Position numbers and translations under genes: made by a program. Below the pieces are notes generated by a model. It was not told the origin of the DNA, did no database searches, and worked only from the letters and a program-made list of their open reading frames with translations. DNA of 64,000 nt from Golubevia sp. BC0850 (taxonomy: Eukaryota; Basidiomycota; Exobasidiomycetes; Golubeviales; Golubeviaceae): positions 248,001 to 312,000 of the forward strand of contig JAAVVG010000003.1 in assembly GCA_012976225.1 (NCBI GenBank), written 5' to 3'. Shown piece by piece: positions 1-10,314 of the stretch. The number at the start of each line of letters is the position of its first letter. Position 1 is the stretch's first letter.

Positions 1-1197
1 CATGGTACGGAATTCGTTGAGAGTACGTAGACGCTGTGGGGGAGAAAAACAGGAAGGAAGAGAATTGTAAAAGAGCACTTTTGGAATTGAAAAGAGCTTC
101 TTCTAAGCCAGTTCATGTACTCACTTGAAAAACAACTGTACATTCGAAAACTACCAACATGAAAAGAGTGAATAGTGAATAATACCAATAATCATCTAAC
201 ATCCAAAGACCAACACAAAAGACTTGAAAAACGAAAAATGGAGCTACTGCATGTTCAATGAATAAATCCACGAACCTAGGTAATGGAATATCGAAAGCAT
301 TAGGTCCAAAAGTTCCTAAAGCGTTTGCGGTTTCTTTCTCATTCAATCCTCGAGAAGATTGGAATTCTTTGAGTGAAGGATTTGAATCTGCTGGATAAGG
401 CAATCTTCTAAAAGTTGGAACTTTGATTAAAGGGGATGAGGTTGTGTCTAGGATTGAAGCTGATGGATTTGGATTTGCTAGGATGTATTTGTCCGCTTGA
501 TAAGTGAAGGAAATCTCAACAGGTAAATTTGGTCTTTGCTTTCGATTTAGAGGTAACATTTCTCCTTCTCCACGATGAGCGTGAGGGAAAACTCGGACTG
601 TGTCTGCTTGGTCTAATGATTTGACCTATCGAACAGAGCATCGAATAGAAGATTGGAAGATAAGGGAGAGAAGAAATTGGTGAGCAGGAAGATCTTCCCG
701 GGAAGAGCTCTCAGCTAATGGCCTTTCTCATCTCAAGCTCGATGCTTCTTCCGTCTATTACTACGTCTCCGAAAGCTACTTATCTCATTCATCTCACATA
801 TCATACCACTCTGATTCATCAGTACTCACGCTGCTAGTAGTGATTAAAGCCTTTGCCCCAACGTTCCACCTAGTGGCTAAGAAACTCAAAGCATGAGCAC
901 TGACTAAACCTACAGTGTAAATGAAAGTCCACTCTTCTGATTTCACCCATTGATCATATTTGATGTAGTAGGCGAAGGCTAAAAGTGGATAGAGTGTCAG
1001 AAAGGGAGTTGTGTAGATGTGAAATTCTATTGGGATTGACTTGTGAAGGGTCACCCTAGAAATATCAGGTGATTGAACTGCTAGCTTGGACCTGAAGAGA
1101 AGAGAAGAAAGTGTTGAGAGTAACAATGAATAAGAATGATTAGAAAGATTAGAAGTATAGAAGGATTAGATGGAACAGGGTGGAACTCAACTCACAT
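1..1197 (-). CDS. SPF1: P5A-type ATPase Spf1/ATP13A1 (5' part, runs off the left edge)
   Basis: ER membrane P-type ATPase of the P5A class; family members pull mis-inserted transmembrane helices out of the ER membrane and affect ER manganese and sterol balance. Exons in transcription order are 1197-1196, 1091-830, 625-125 and 33-1, giving about 266 N-terminal residues. Visible family motifs are SPDISRVTLHKSIP near the start, then FPHAHRGEGEMLPL, FDIPLPRFVDLFIEHAVAPF and FQRLRTLNEFRTM at the edge, with hydrophobic segments of the N-terminal membrane domain. The catalytic DKTG loop lies outside the window. The start is odd: the first exon supplies only AT and the G comes from the next exon, giving MSKLAVQSPD. 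No other in-frame ATG precedes the conserved block. Introns are 104, 204 and 91 nt. It shares a 245 bp promoter region with the divergent palmitoyltransferase gene. Identity is near certain; the split start is inferred from splice signals. Confidence 0.93.
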
Positions 1198-1442
1198 CTT
1201 GACTCTGGGACTTTGGTGCTCTCTCCTCTCTTGAGACCCAGTCTACCTTGTGATGCTAGAAAGATTGTATTGAGTTGAGGGTTGATTCAAATGAAGCTCT
1301 TTAGGTCTCCAACGAGCTTATTCGTTCAGAGTTTGTGACCCGAATTCGATTGGAAGTGTCGAGGGAAAGAAGCTTCCACCACGTCACAAAGTTTCCTCTC
1401 TTCTTCTTCCACGACCCGCCATCTTCATTCATTCTCTCTGGA
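1198..1442. promoter_or_regulatory. Divergent promoter between SPF1 and PFA4-like gene
   Basis: These 245 bp separate the first coding bases of two head-to-head genes, so both 5' UTRs and both promoters must fit here. No clear TATA box was seen. Shared promoter function is inferred from layout only. Confidence 0.5.
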
Positions 1443-4305
1443 ATGGTTAATGATTCTATCACTAGGAAATGGTCAACATCACAGAGGATATGGTGAGAGA
1501 CTAGTCATGCTTCCTTAGGCTAGGCATCCAACCCCTCTTCTAACCTGCCCTCCTAACTCCACTTCTCAGGGTATCATCAACGACTCTTCTAATCTCCTTC
1601 CTAATTTTTACCCCTCAATTCTTCATCATCATCCCTTATTTCTATAATCTTCACAACTATTCTCAAAGAGCAGCCAAGTTGTCAAATGCCTTCCCATTAA
1701 CAGCTCTTGAAAATCAAAAGTCTTTCTTCGGCTTTGGTTTGAATGGAGATCTACTGCTTTCATCCTTATCAGTTCTTCTTCCCTTCAATTTTGGAGCCTT
1801 TCTAATCTTTTACAATTATTATTTATGTGTAACTACAGATCCAGGTCGAGTTCCAAATGGTTGGCAACCAAATTGGAAAGCTGCAACTCTTTCTTCTGAT
1901 CCTTCTTCTATCGGAGTTACTACTTCCACTTCCACTTCAACTTCCACTTCAATTTCAATCCCTTCAGAAAGAATCAATCAAACATCAATAGAAAACGATC
2001 CAACATTTGAAATCAAAAGATACACTCATTCACCAAGATATTGCAAGTCTTGTAAGAATTTCAAACCACCTCGTTCTCATCATTGCAAGACTTGTAAAAA
2101 ATGCGTCTTGAGAATGGATCATCATTGTCCTTGGGTTGGGAATTGCGTTGGACATCATAACTATTCTCACTTCTTGAGATTCCTTTCAGCTGTCAACTTG
2201 ACTTGTTGTTGGCACTTGGCAATGTTGAGTTTCAGAGTAGCTGATTGGTGGAACGTGGACTCTATTTGGGTGAGTAGATAACTTGTTTCTTCTCTTACCC
2301 AAGACATTGGGATGATGGATGGTTTTGCTAAATTTTCTACCTCTACCCGCTTCTGTCGTACGACACTCGTTCTATTTCCTAGAGACCTCCCTCGACTTCA
2401 GAAATGGTTTTACTAGTCATCAATTATGCTCTATGCCTTCCAGTCTTGGTCTTAGTAGGATGTTTCTCTCTTTATCATTTCTATTGTCTCTCAACAAACA
2501 CGACCACCATCGAAAGTTGGGAGAAGGATAAAGTTGCAACTCTAGTTAGAAGAGGAAAAATTCGTGAGGTGAGTTAGTTCTCTTCTCTCACTTCTATTCC
2601 TCTATCCCCCAGTTTTCCTTAACTTCCCCCCCCCCCCCTCGAAAATCCTCCAGGTGAAATTCCCCTACAATTTAGGACTTCTATCAAACATCAATTCTAT
2701 TCTAGGAGAATCTCCACTTCTCTGGTGCTTACCTCAAAGAACTCCTGGAGATGGACTTTCTTATGCAGTCTCTTTCGATGAGGGTAAGTCGAAAAATTCG
2801 AAAAGATTTTCAAATTCAAATCCGAGTTGTTTCAATAGGTTTTGTTCTTGTGATTGTTGTGATGATGATGATGAAGAGGATTTCCAGAGGTCTGAAGATC
2901 AAGACGAATGGAGATTCGATTGGAGACAGTTTAATCAAATGACTGGAAGTGGTGAAATCGAGGGACATAGGTTTAGAAATGGATGGGTTGGAGAAAGTAA
3001 AGGTAGGAGGGGGCGAGAGAGGGGTAGAGAAGATTTAGGTTCCATTCCTGCTTGGGTCGGAAATGAAGAGGCTTTGGAGGATAGACGTCATTCTTCAAGA
3101 GAGAAGAGGGGCTTGGAACCCCGTCGAAAGGACGAAGAGCATCAGATGATGAAATCTGATTAGAAGGTGGATACTCAAGATCCTCGGGGTCGAACGAAGA
3201 GAAAGAGAGCCACAGAAAGCTCTGTTAAACATGAGACTTTGTGAGTTCGAATCTTCTCGCTTCACGTTCGATGGCTTCCGTTTCTCTTTTGGTCTTGATA
3301 ATCTTCTCTTACTCGTTCAGCCTTTCCACCTCCATTCTTCGCGAGTATCTCAACCCTCTTCTTGCCCTCTTTCCAGATCCGAATTCTCAGTACAATTGGC
3401 CACCAAAGGATCCAAGTCGACCGAAGAGACAGAGGAATTTCAAATTCCAGCTTCCAGATCAAGCTTTCACTTATGGAGATGGAGCTTCCGAATCTCTTAA
3501 TCCAAATCTCAAATCTAGTAATTCTTCTCGTCGAAGAGCTGAATCCAATCACCCTACGAATGGCGACTCGGATTATCTGCCAGGCTCGGTACTCAGAAGG
3601 AGAGCTGGGGGAGATCAGTCTGGAATGGAAAGGAGTCAAGTCTCGCCTTATCATCCAGACTTCATTAGAGAGGACGACGAGGAATCGGACGAAGAGAAGA
3701 ATGGAGGTGTGGATGTAGGCTGCATTCCACCAGCTTCAGCTCGAAGAGGTTTATTAGCGGACGATCATCAATCTTTGGAAAATCGAGCCTCTTCTTCTGA
3801 GAAGCGTGAATTCTTTCCATCTCTTTGGAAAGACGACGATGGAAGCGATAGAAGTTTCATCAGTGGTGGAAGTGGTAGTGAAGAGATAGACGATGAGGAC
3901 GATGACGATGATTTACCTTTAGCTGTTAATGGTCAGGTTAGAGTCAGAAGAGGAAGTGAAGGTTATGAGGTCAAACCTAGAGCTTTCAACTTGGAATTTG
4001 AAAGAGAAGAGGAATTTCATCGACATGAAGATCAGAGAAGGTTACAAGAATTAGGATTTGGAGAGAGACTGGATCAAGAGGGAGGAGATAGAGATTTAAA
4101 TCAAGAAGAACAAAGTTGGAGAAGATCGGAAATGGAAAGAGAGAGACGAGAACTGGCTGGAGGGGTTGTCTTGCCTTCGGAGCTGATGAGAAGAAGGGAA
4201 GGAGAGAGACATTCGGGGGGCGATGGTCTTAGACCACCTTTGGAGAGTAGAAGGATCTCTGCTGCTTCGAGTGTTAATACAAGTGGGGATTGGGGTGACG
4301 AATAG
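1443..4305 (+). CDS. PFA4: DHHC palmitoyltransferase, Pfa4-like
   Basis: S-acyltransferase expected in the ER membrane; yeast Pfa4 palmitoylates chitin synthase Chs3. Exons: 1443-1492, 1570-2269, 2383-2568, 2654-2783 and 3377-4305, total 664 residues. Two hydrophobic segments come first, then TTDPGRVPNGW (the DPG motif), a cysteine-rich domain with CKSCKNFKPPRSHHCKTC and the catalytic DHHCPWVGNCVGHHNY. Two more membrane segments follow, with NTTTIESWEKDK (the TTxE motif) after them. The fourth exon ends at GDGLSYAVSFDE and joins DPNSQYNWPPKDP, a junction typical of Pfa4 proteins, across a 593 nt intron. The last exon encodes about 310 mostly acidic, low-complexity residues, longer than yeast Pfa4. 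If that intron were kept, the frame would stay open to a stop at 3161-3163, giving a different acidic tail. Family is secure; the last junction is slightly less certain. Confidence 0.88.
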
Positions 4306-5314
4306 GAGGGCTGGTTGGGAGACAGGGGTCAAGCCAGGTGGCAACTTTTCTTTCGGTACAAACTCGAACTGGGACCGTTCCTGCTGTACTGTACATAGAT
4401 GAAAATTTCTGGTTTTGAAAACTGAAATCTGAATTTCGATCATGATTGAATTCACCGAACACGTCCCGCGTACGTATATGTATGAATTGCTACACGTTTC
4501 GTTCTTCTTTATGTACATCGCGACGGGGCGCCTCCCATTTCCTTGTCCTACCAGGAAGTAGAGCCCAAAACGTTCACAAGTGCAATTGAACAAGAAGAGA
4601 AATCGATGGAGAAGAAAAGATACAGACTTCGAAGGGAGAGGGGCGAGATGAAAAGAAGAAGAGAGGGAAAGAACGGTCGCGTGCCTTGCAATCAACGAAA
4701 GTCGAAAAGTCGGTGCTCCAAAACCTTCTAGCTTTGAACGTTTGAACGCCTACCTGCAGCAGGCTCAGATGCAGGTCCCTCTATCTCCCTTTTGACAGCT
4801 TTTCATTGATCTTTTTCTCGGGGGTTTTCATTTCTTTCCTCCTTTCCTTCAGAAGCCGCTGGGAGGGTGCACAAATAAGGGGCTCCAATTGTTTGTTTGC
4901 AGCAGAGGGCGTCTGTCTCAAAGTGCTGTCTTGGAATTACTCTGTGTAGAAAAGATGATTGCACTAGAAGATCGCTGTGGCTTTCTGGTCTCGATGAGAT
5001 GGAGGTGCAAGCAGAGCAATCTAGCAGCCATTCTCCTTCCAATACCAATCAGTCGAAGTCAAACCTCGATCGCACTCGCCTTGCACCTTGCAGCACCGGC
5101 GGAGTTCTTATCTAAATCTCGAGGACAATGCGGCAAAGAAGCTCGATCCTTCTTGGTATCCTATAAAAGGAGGCTTTTCCTTTCCCGTTTACCCACTTCC
5201 TTCTTTCTTCTCTTTTCCCCAAGCTCTCTTTTCTCTCTCTCTCTCTCTCTCACACACTCCAGAACTCTCTCAACCCACACTCTCTTTAACAACACTCTCT
5301 TTCATCTCAACAAA
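4306..5314. other. Intergenic: 3' flank of PFA4-like gene and promoter of small secreted protein
   Basis: No convincing gene. Short frames here are low-complexity and lack splice support. The last 160 bp are pyrimidine-rich, with a (CT)n run near 5228-5250, and read as promoter and 5' UTR of the downstream gene. Confidence 0.6.
5162..5169 (+). promoter_or_regulatory. TATA box (TATAAAAG) of small secreted protein gene
   Basis: TATAAAAG lies about 145 bp before the ATG at 5315 and is followed by a long CT-rich leader. It is the clearest TATA element noticed in the window and fits a strongly or inducibly expressed small secreted protein gene. Function is inferred from position and sequence. Confidence 0.6.
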
Positions 5315-5995
5315 ATGGTTGCCATCAAAGCTATCTTCGCCCTTGCCGTCCTAGGATTCGTTGCCGCCCACCCAGAAGTCGAGGCTGAAGAATCCATCGA
5401 GGAACGTGCCGGTTTCCTTGGAATTTCCATGCCAACTTGGTCTGGGTGAGTAGAACGAGAGATTGTTAAAGTTGAAACAGGTGGAAATCGGAATCGGATG
5501 GAGATGGTGACCAGAGCACGCGCCTCGAGAGGGAGAAGGGAACCACCGTTGACCGCGACCCCTGAATGAGCAACCAACTCACCATCCACTTGACCTTTTC
5601 TCCTTGTATTCATCTCTCTTCAGTAACAACATGGAATACTCTCTCCACTCCTCCCACACCAACAAGCACCTCGGATCTTGCCACGTTTACCTCCAGAATG
5701 ACAAGGAGATGGCTTACCCAGTCGATGCCGCTTACGCTTGCTCCAAGAAGACCCGCAAGTGCAAGGCTACCGGACCAGGAGCCAAGCAAGCCTTCATCAA
5801 CAACTGTAACATGATCGCCGTCGGTGCCCCAGCGTGAGTAGCTCTCTTGGCCGTTTCGATATACTCGCAATTCAGGAAGGCTATAGTGATGGAATGCAGA
5901 GACTAACCGTCGTCTTTCTCCTGTCCGCTCCCTTCTCTCCTCCCCTTCTTTCTCTCGCCACTCAAAGCATGTTCATTCCTCACGGACTAAACTAA
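5315..5995 (+). CDS. Small secreted cysteine-containing protein (122 aa)
   Basis: Unrecognised small secreted protein. Exons 5315-5445, 5624-5833 and 5968-5995 encode 122 residues. The N-terminus MVAIKAIFALAVLGFVAA is a clear signal peptide, probably cut before HPEVEAEE. An acidic stretch ending in EERAG resembles a short propeptide, though no KR site is visible. The mature part has four cysteines (GSCHVY, YACSKK, RKCKAT, NNCNM), enough for two disulfides, and ends in FIPHGLN. The last exon adds only nine codons. A TATA box and CT-rich leader precede it, suggesting high expression. It could be an effector-like or cell-surface protein; nothing in the sequence gives a function. Signal peptide and intron phases are directly visible. 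Confidence 0.8.
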
Positions 5996-6558
5996 GCAAC
6001 ACGCTTCCCTGAACCATACGTTTTGATACAAAGCGAACTCACGGACTCTTTCCCCCATCATCCTTTCGTCTTCTCACGGTTCAATCTCTGATCGGTTGGA
6101 TCTCTCATTGATCTTCCACTTCAATTGTCACCTCTGTTTTTTACACATATTTTTCATTCAATTTCATCACCTCATTCTTTCTTTACTAAAATGTTGGAAA
6201 ATTGATAGATCGAGGCACCGACGATGTGTCACTTATGTGTGGACAAGAATGTTCTCGGCAAAAGGAGAGAAAGTAACAAGGAAGAAACTTTGAGTTTTGA
6301 AGCACTCAAACTCTTGAAGGACAAAGCCAGTGCTCGGAACCAGAAACAAACGAGAGTGCTGGGAAAACGTTGAAATGTCCATATTGATTGGTGTCTATAT
6401 CCAAACGGCTAGTACCGTTGACGAGGGTCAGGATCATCAGAGAGTGGTTTTATCGACAGCGTGCGAGGTATGGAGGACGGGGACGGAAGACCAAGATTTT
6501 ACAAAGAGAAGTTTTACAGAATAGTATGAAGCAGCCGGGTCTTGAGAGATCTATGTAA
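5996..6558. other. Intergenic, convergent 3' ends
   Basis: This stretch holds the 3' flanks of the small secreted protein (plus) and the GPI-anchored protein (minus). Small frames are present but have no motif or splice support; nothing else was seen. Confidence 0.6.
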
Positions 6559-7975
6559 TCAAGCTTCGTTGAAAAGGAGTAGAGCGAAAGCTGCTGCTGC
6601 GAATGAGAAAAGGACAGGACCAGAAGGGATGGAGGTACCGGGAGAAGCAGCACTGGTGTCCGAACCTGAAGAAGAGGTATTGTTGGTTCCGCCTCCGAGT
6701 GTCCCTTGTTTAGTGATTCTGACGGTGAGGATGTTGACGTTTCCATCAGTTGCAATCTGGGGAGAGGGATGAGAAGAGGATGAGGTTTGTCTCAGGATCG
6801 GATGCAAGCTCGTCTGCTCACGTTCTACCAGAGCTCTACTCACTCCGTGGTTGATTGAAGAAGTATCTATTCCACTTAACAGAGCTTGTTGAGTAGAAGT
6901 AGTCATGTACTCAAATCCTCCAGGCGATTTAGTTCCATTACTAATGGTCATGTTGCCGGAGAGAAGATCTCTTCCCAGATCGTATCCTATCGAGTTCAGA
7001 GGGGTGTGATAGAATAAACATTTGGTCAGATTTGAAAGAGCTGCGTAGGAAGACTCAGAGAGTCAAAGGTGGGATACATTTGCCCGTCGCAGATCTCAGG
7101 TTTCCATCTCTTCCCAGCTCTTCGCTTCTCATCTCCTCCTCTGGCCAATGTTGCTTCTGACTCACCATTGTCGACAATCATGTGGTTGGCTTGCGCGTTC
7201 ATTTCAACAGAAGCAGCAAAGAAGATAGCTCCAGTATCAGCAGAACTTCCATTCTGTACCCAATATCTTGCGTGGTTGCCTCCGTTGAGCGATTCGTAGC
7301 AGGTTCCGTCATCTCCTTGCATGTAGTTGTATCTAAGAATACCGGTCTGGTTAATTGCTCCGTTCCCATCGCCCAGATTTGCTAGTTGTTCACCGCCTTG
7401 TCAGTTTCAGAAGAAGGTAAGCAGGGGGGAGGATAAGCTCAAAGTCAGCTTTCTGATTCTCGGTGAGCGTAATTGTTACGAGAGAGGAATGGGTGATTGA
7501 GAGATGAGACTCACCTTTAGAAACATTGAAGCAATCGCCAGGACTGGCAGGTCGAAGAGAAATGGCGCAGGTGAATTCAGAGGATGGGTTGAATTAGAGC
7601 TCTGACAAGTCCTGACCTCTGTGCCTGCTCTTCCTGACCTCCTTGCCATCTTTGACTAGCTCAAAGCTGTCTGTATAACACCAATCCCCTGACCATCTTC
7701 GTCTTCTCCGGCGACTAGCTTACTCACCTAAAGTAGACACTTGACATAAACTCCAAGAAGCCTTCTGGCGTTCTAACACCAGCGTCCGAGTCTGAAGAGA
7801 TGATCATATTGATTGGTTCTCCCAAGTTAGAATTTGGGATTTGAGTCAAGAAACTTCCTCCTGCGCTTGTAGGATTTACGTATCCGGTTGCATCTTGTCT
7901 CTTGGAAAGGAAGGAGGGATGAGCCAAGGCGAAGGAGGAAGCCCCTAGGACGGCAAGAGTGTTGAGGAAGTGCAT
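6559..7975 (-). CDS. Secreted GPI-anchored protein of an uncharacterised fungal family
   Basis: Exons in transcription order: 7975-7728, 7543-7515, 7381-7166 and 6986-6559, giving 306 residues. It starts with a signal peptide (MHFLNTLAVLGASSFALA). Blocks LGEPINMIISSDSD, ANLGDGNG, TCYESLNGGNHARYW and GYDLGRDLLSGN recur, as I recall, in conserved secreted fungal proteins without an assigned reaction. The C-terminus has a Ser/Gly-rich linker followed by a hydrophobic tail (VLFSFAAAAFALLLF), a classic GPI-anchor signal, so the protein is probably tethered to the plasma membrane or wall. The second exon is only 29 nt. It is needed to keep frame: longer versions of that exon meet an in-frame stop, while the 29-nt version links YFS-PGDC-FNVSK to ANLGDGNG. 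Function unknown; exon model good. Confidence 0.82.
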
Positions 7976-8568
7976 GTTTTTTTGAGTTTATCTAGACGTT
8001 TCACTTGAGAAAAGAGAAAAATGGACCAGCCAATCGAGGTTGAGATCTGAGATGAGGTGTTAGATGTTAGGAAGCAAAATGGAAAGCTCAAGGAGAAGAG
8101 AGTTCAGTTTCTATTTCCGGTGCTGTTTGACAGTCCTTCAACACTCAACATTCCTTCTTTCAAGTGAAAGTCGATTTGATTTGTTCCGACATACAAGTGA
8201 TACTGGAGACTCTATAAGATCTCTGAGCATGAAGGTATGACCTTCAAACACTCGTCCTCTCCCGACTCCACTTCTTCTGCGATTCGCCACCAGCCCTTTG
8301 CGTTCAATTACATTCGCAGCCTTCCCGGACAATTTTCTACGGGAACCTCTGTTCCACTTCAGTCTTTCTCTCAACAATCTTGGCCTCTCGATGAGCCTTC
8401 TCTCCTTCCGACAGACTCGAGAAGGTTGGTCTTTGGATCTCAAACCCTTCGGTACTTCGAGAGTAGAGCATTCCACCGTATCGAGCGATGAGAAGGGACT
8501 TGGAAGGATCCTATAATTGTGATAGAAGAGAACGTTGTTGAAAGTCAGTTCTTCGGGCGGATTAGAAA
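7976..8568. other. Intergenic between two minus-strand genes
   Basis: Promoter side of the GPI-anchored protein and 3' flank of the flavin-reductase-like gene. The minus frame of the latter family stays open here (8138-8629) only if one base is added at the poly-T run; past DPYLRPV that frame becomes arginine-rich and does not look like the family. No separate gene seen. Confidence 0.5.
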
Positions 8569-9950
8569 TCACCGGACGTAGGTAAGGGTCTGCAAAAAAA
8601 GACTCACCACACCTCCATCTTTGATACAATCCTCTCGAACATGGATCATCACCACTTTAGCTACTACTAGAGTAGTAGTGTGCTTGCCGTCTTCATTCTG
8701 ATACTCCTTCGTGAAGTCTACCTTGCATTCCATTGCGAAAGGACTTTCTCCCACCATTGGAGCCTTGACTAATTTGCTTGCGACCGGCGTCAGACCAGTT
8801 AAAGCAAACTCAGATTGACCTCTAGGAGCATCTACAGAAGCAAAATTGAGGGCCTCGCAAAATGGCTCGGAGCTGAAGAAAAAGGAGAGGGAAGGGAAGG
8901 TAGGACAAGGATGGAAGGGGGACAGAAGTCAGCTTGTCTACTTCCTAGGTTGGTAGAGATTGTACTGTCAGTCTACTCACGAGGCTGAGATGGTGAATCT
9001 GCGAAAGAACGGAGAGAAGAGAGGAAAGATAAGGTGGCAGTCTCGAGGTCTGACTTAGGAAGCTGGTGGTTTACTCACTCCCCAGAGTCTACGACATTCA
9101 GCTCAGAATGTTTCCTTTCAGATGTTCTGGGACCAGAAAAACTAACCATCACGAGCCTGTGAATATTGAGAAAGCAAAGATCTCGATCAGTTGAACAAGG
9201 CGACGACAACAAGAAAGTAGGAGAGGGTCCTTCTCTCTACCGTCTCTCCCATCTTGCACTTTTTTTTGGAAGGCCATTTTTTCATGACTAACGGGGGATC
9301 GTGTGAGACCATTTGATACCTGTTCAGGGGATGAGGGATGATACCAAATGAGATTAGAGAACAGTCATGAGTCAATGAACTTCTCGTCATGTCCTGCTAT
9401 GATGTGCAATCTCGGACCGAAATTTTTCAATCCTATTGCCATAAGGAGAGTTGAAGCTTACCAGGAGATCGGAGCTATGAAGAAAGAGAAGAAAGAGTAG
9501 GAGACGCATGAGAAGTGAAGATTTGAAGATTGAGACAGCCACATCGGTTGAGAACGCTGGTGAGAACTACGCACCTAAATTTGGAACACCATCTTTGTTT
9601 ATAGTACCTACTAAGGCCACAGGTCTTGGAGCCTAGAATGGGGAAGAGCTCGTTCTTCGTCAGGTCTTTTCTTTCCAACTCTTTCTCAAGCTCCCGATCG
9701 ACTGCTACACAAAGTATAGTAGTAGTACACGCACTATACCAGTAATCATCAGCTTGTAGATATCCATTGCTGCCATCTCAGTGGACCCAGGCTGGATGGA
9801 TTTGAACTTAGCGTCTTGGTGAAAGAGGGCAGCTTGAGGGTGAGAATTGAGACCTCCTCCTACCCTCCAATCTGGGTCTACTGTTCTCGATATCTTCATG
9901 GGATGAGATTCAAACTCTGGTCGCTTTGATTCCGCCGCTTTGAAATCCAT
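8569..9950 (-). CDS. Flavin-reductase-like FMN-binding split-barrel protein
   Basis: Probable FMN-binding oxidoreductase of the flavin-reductase-like family. Exons in transcription order: 9950-9735, 9632-9575, 9474-9462, 9319-9293, 9156-9079, 8998-8981 and 8872-8569, giving 237 residues as read. Family blocks: APRPVALVGTINKDGVPNL, APISWYQMVSHDPP, LVMVSFSG, SGEFTISAS, ASVDAPRGQSEFALTG and ESPFAMECK. Three exons are tiny (13, 27 and 18 nt), yet each restores an expected family motif exactly. Close to the C-terminus the frame is suspicious. After KDGG it reads VVSLFLQTLTYVR and stops at 8569, while the family-like DPYLRPV lies one frame over, just past a run of seven T (minus strand). One extra T would restore it, so this is either a real frameshift or a homopolymer error. 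Substrate unknown. Confidence 0.8.
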
Positions 9951-10314
9951 GTTTGGGTTGCCGGTCGGGGACAGAGAAGGAAAGAATCAAGGAAATTAGA
10001 AAGTGAAGAGAATGAAAGACGGAAATCGAGGACACAAGAGCTCCCTCAAACGTCACTCACGTCAGCATCCTGCTGGACTCCTATGAGGCTAAAACGTGTA
10101 CACATATGCCATGTGTCTTGTAAGAGAAGGATTATGTAGAATCGTTCCAACACTCAATTGCTCGATTTTTGAGATATTGCATATAGTGGAGCGTGGAGTT
10201 TGGGACAGCGGGCCGGAACCTTACAGGCGGAAGCCTACATCCGATCTTGTTCCTCATCAAAACCTTTCTCTTCTTCCTTCCTTCTCTACCATTCTCCAAG
10301 AACATAGCTCAAAC
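9951..10314. promoter_or_regulatory. Divergent promoter region, flavin-reductase-like gene and 121-aa orphan
   Basis: 364 bp between head-to-head starts. The right half is pyrimidine-rich. An open frame extends upstream of the orphan start (from 10096), but the conserved-looking, Ser-rich protein begins at ATG 10315. No further element recognised. Confidence 0.45.

Noticed and set aside
3241-3260. tRNA-like B box (GAGTTCGAATC)
   Set aside because: No matching A box, acceptor stem or terminator at the right distance.
3241-3376. A separate gene starting at 3241 upstream of the acidic PFA4 last exon
   Set aside because: The frame crosses a good 3' splice site at 3376 and only the part after it (DPNSQYNWPPKDP) matches the Pfa4 family.
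8590-8612. 18-23 nt intron at the end of the flavin-reductase-like gene
   Set aside because: It would restore the family C-terminus, but all supported introns here are at least 77 nt; a homopolymer indel is simpler.
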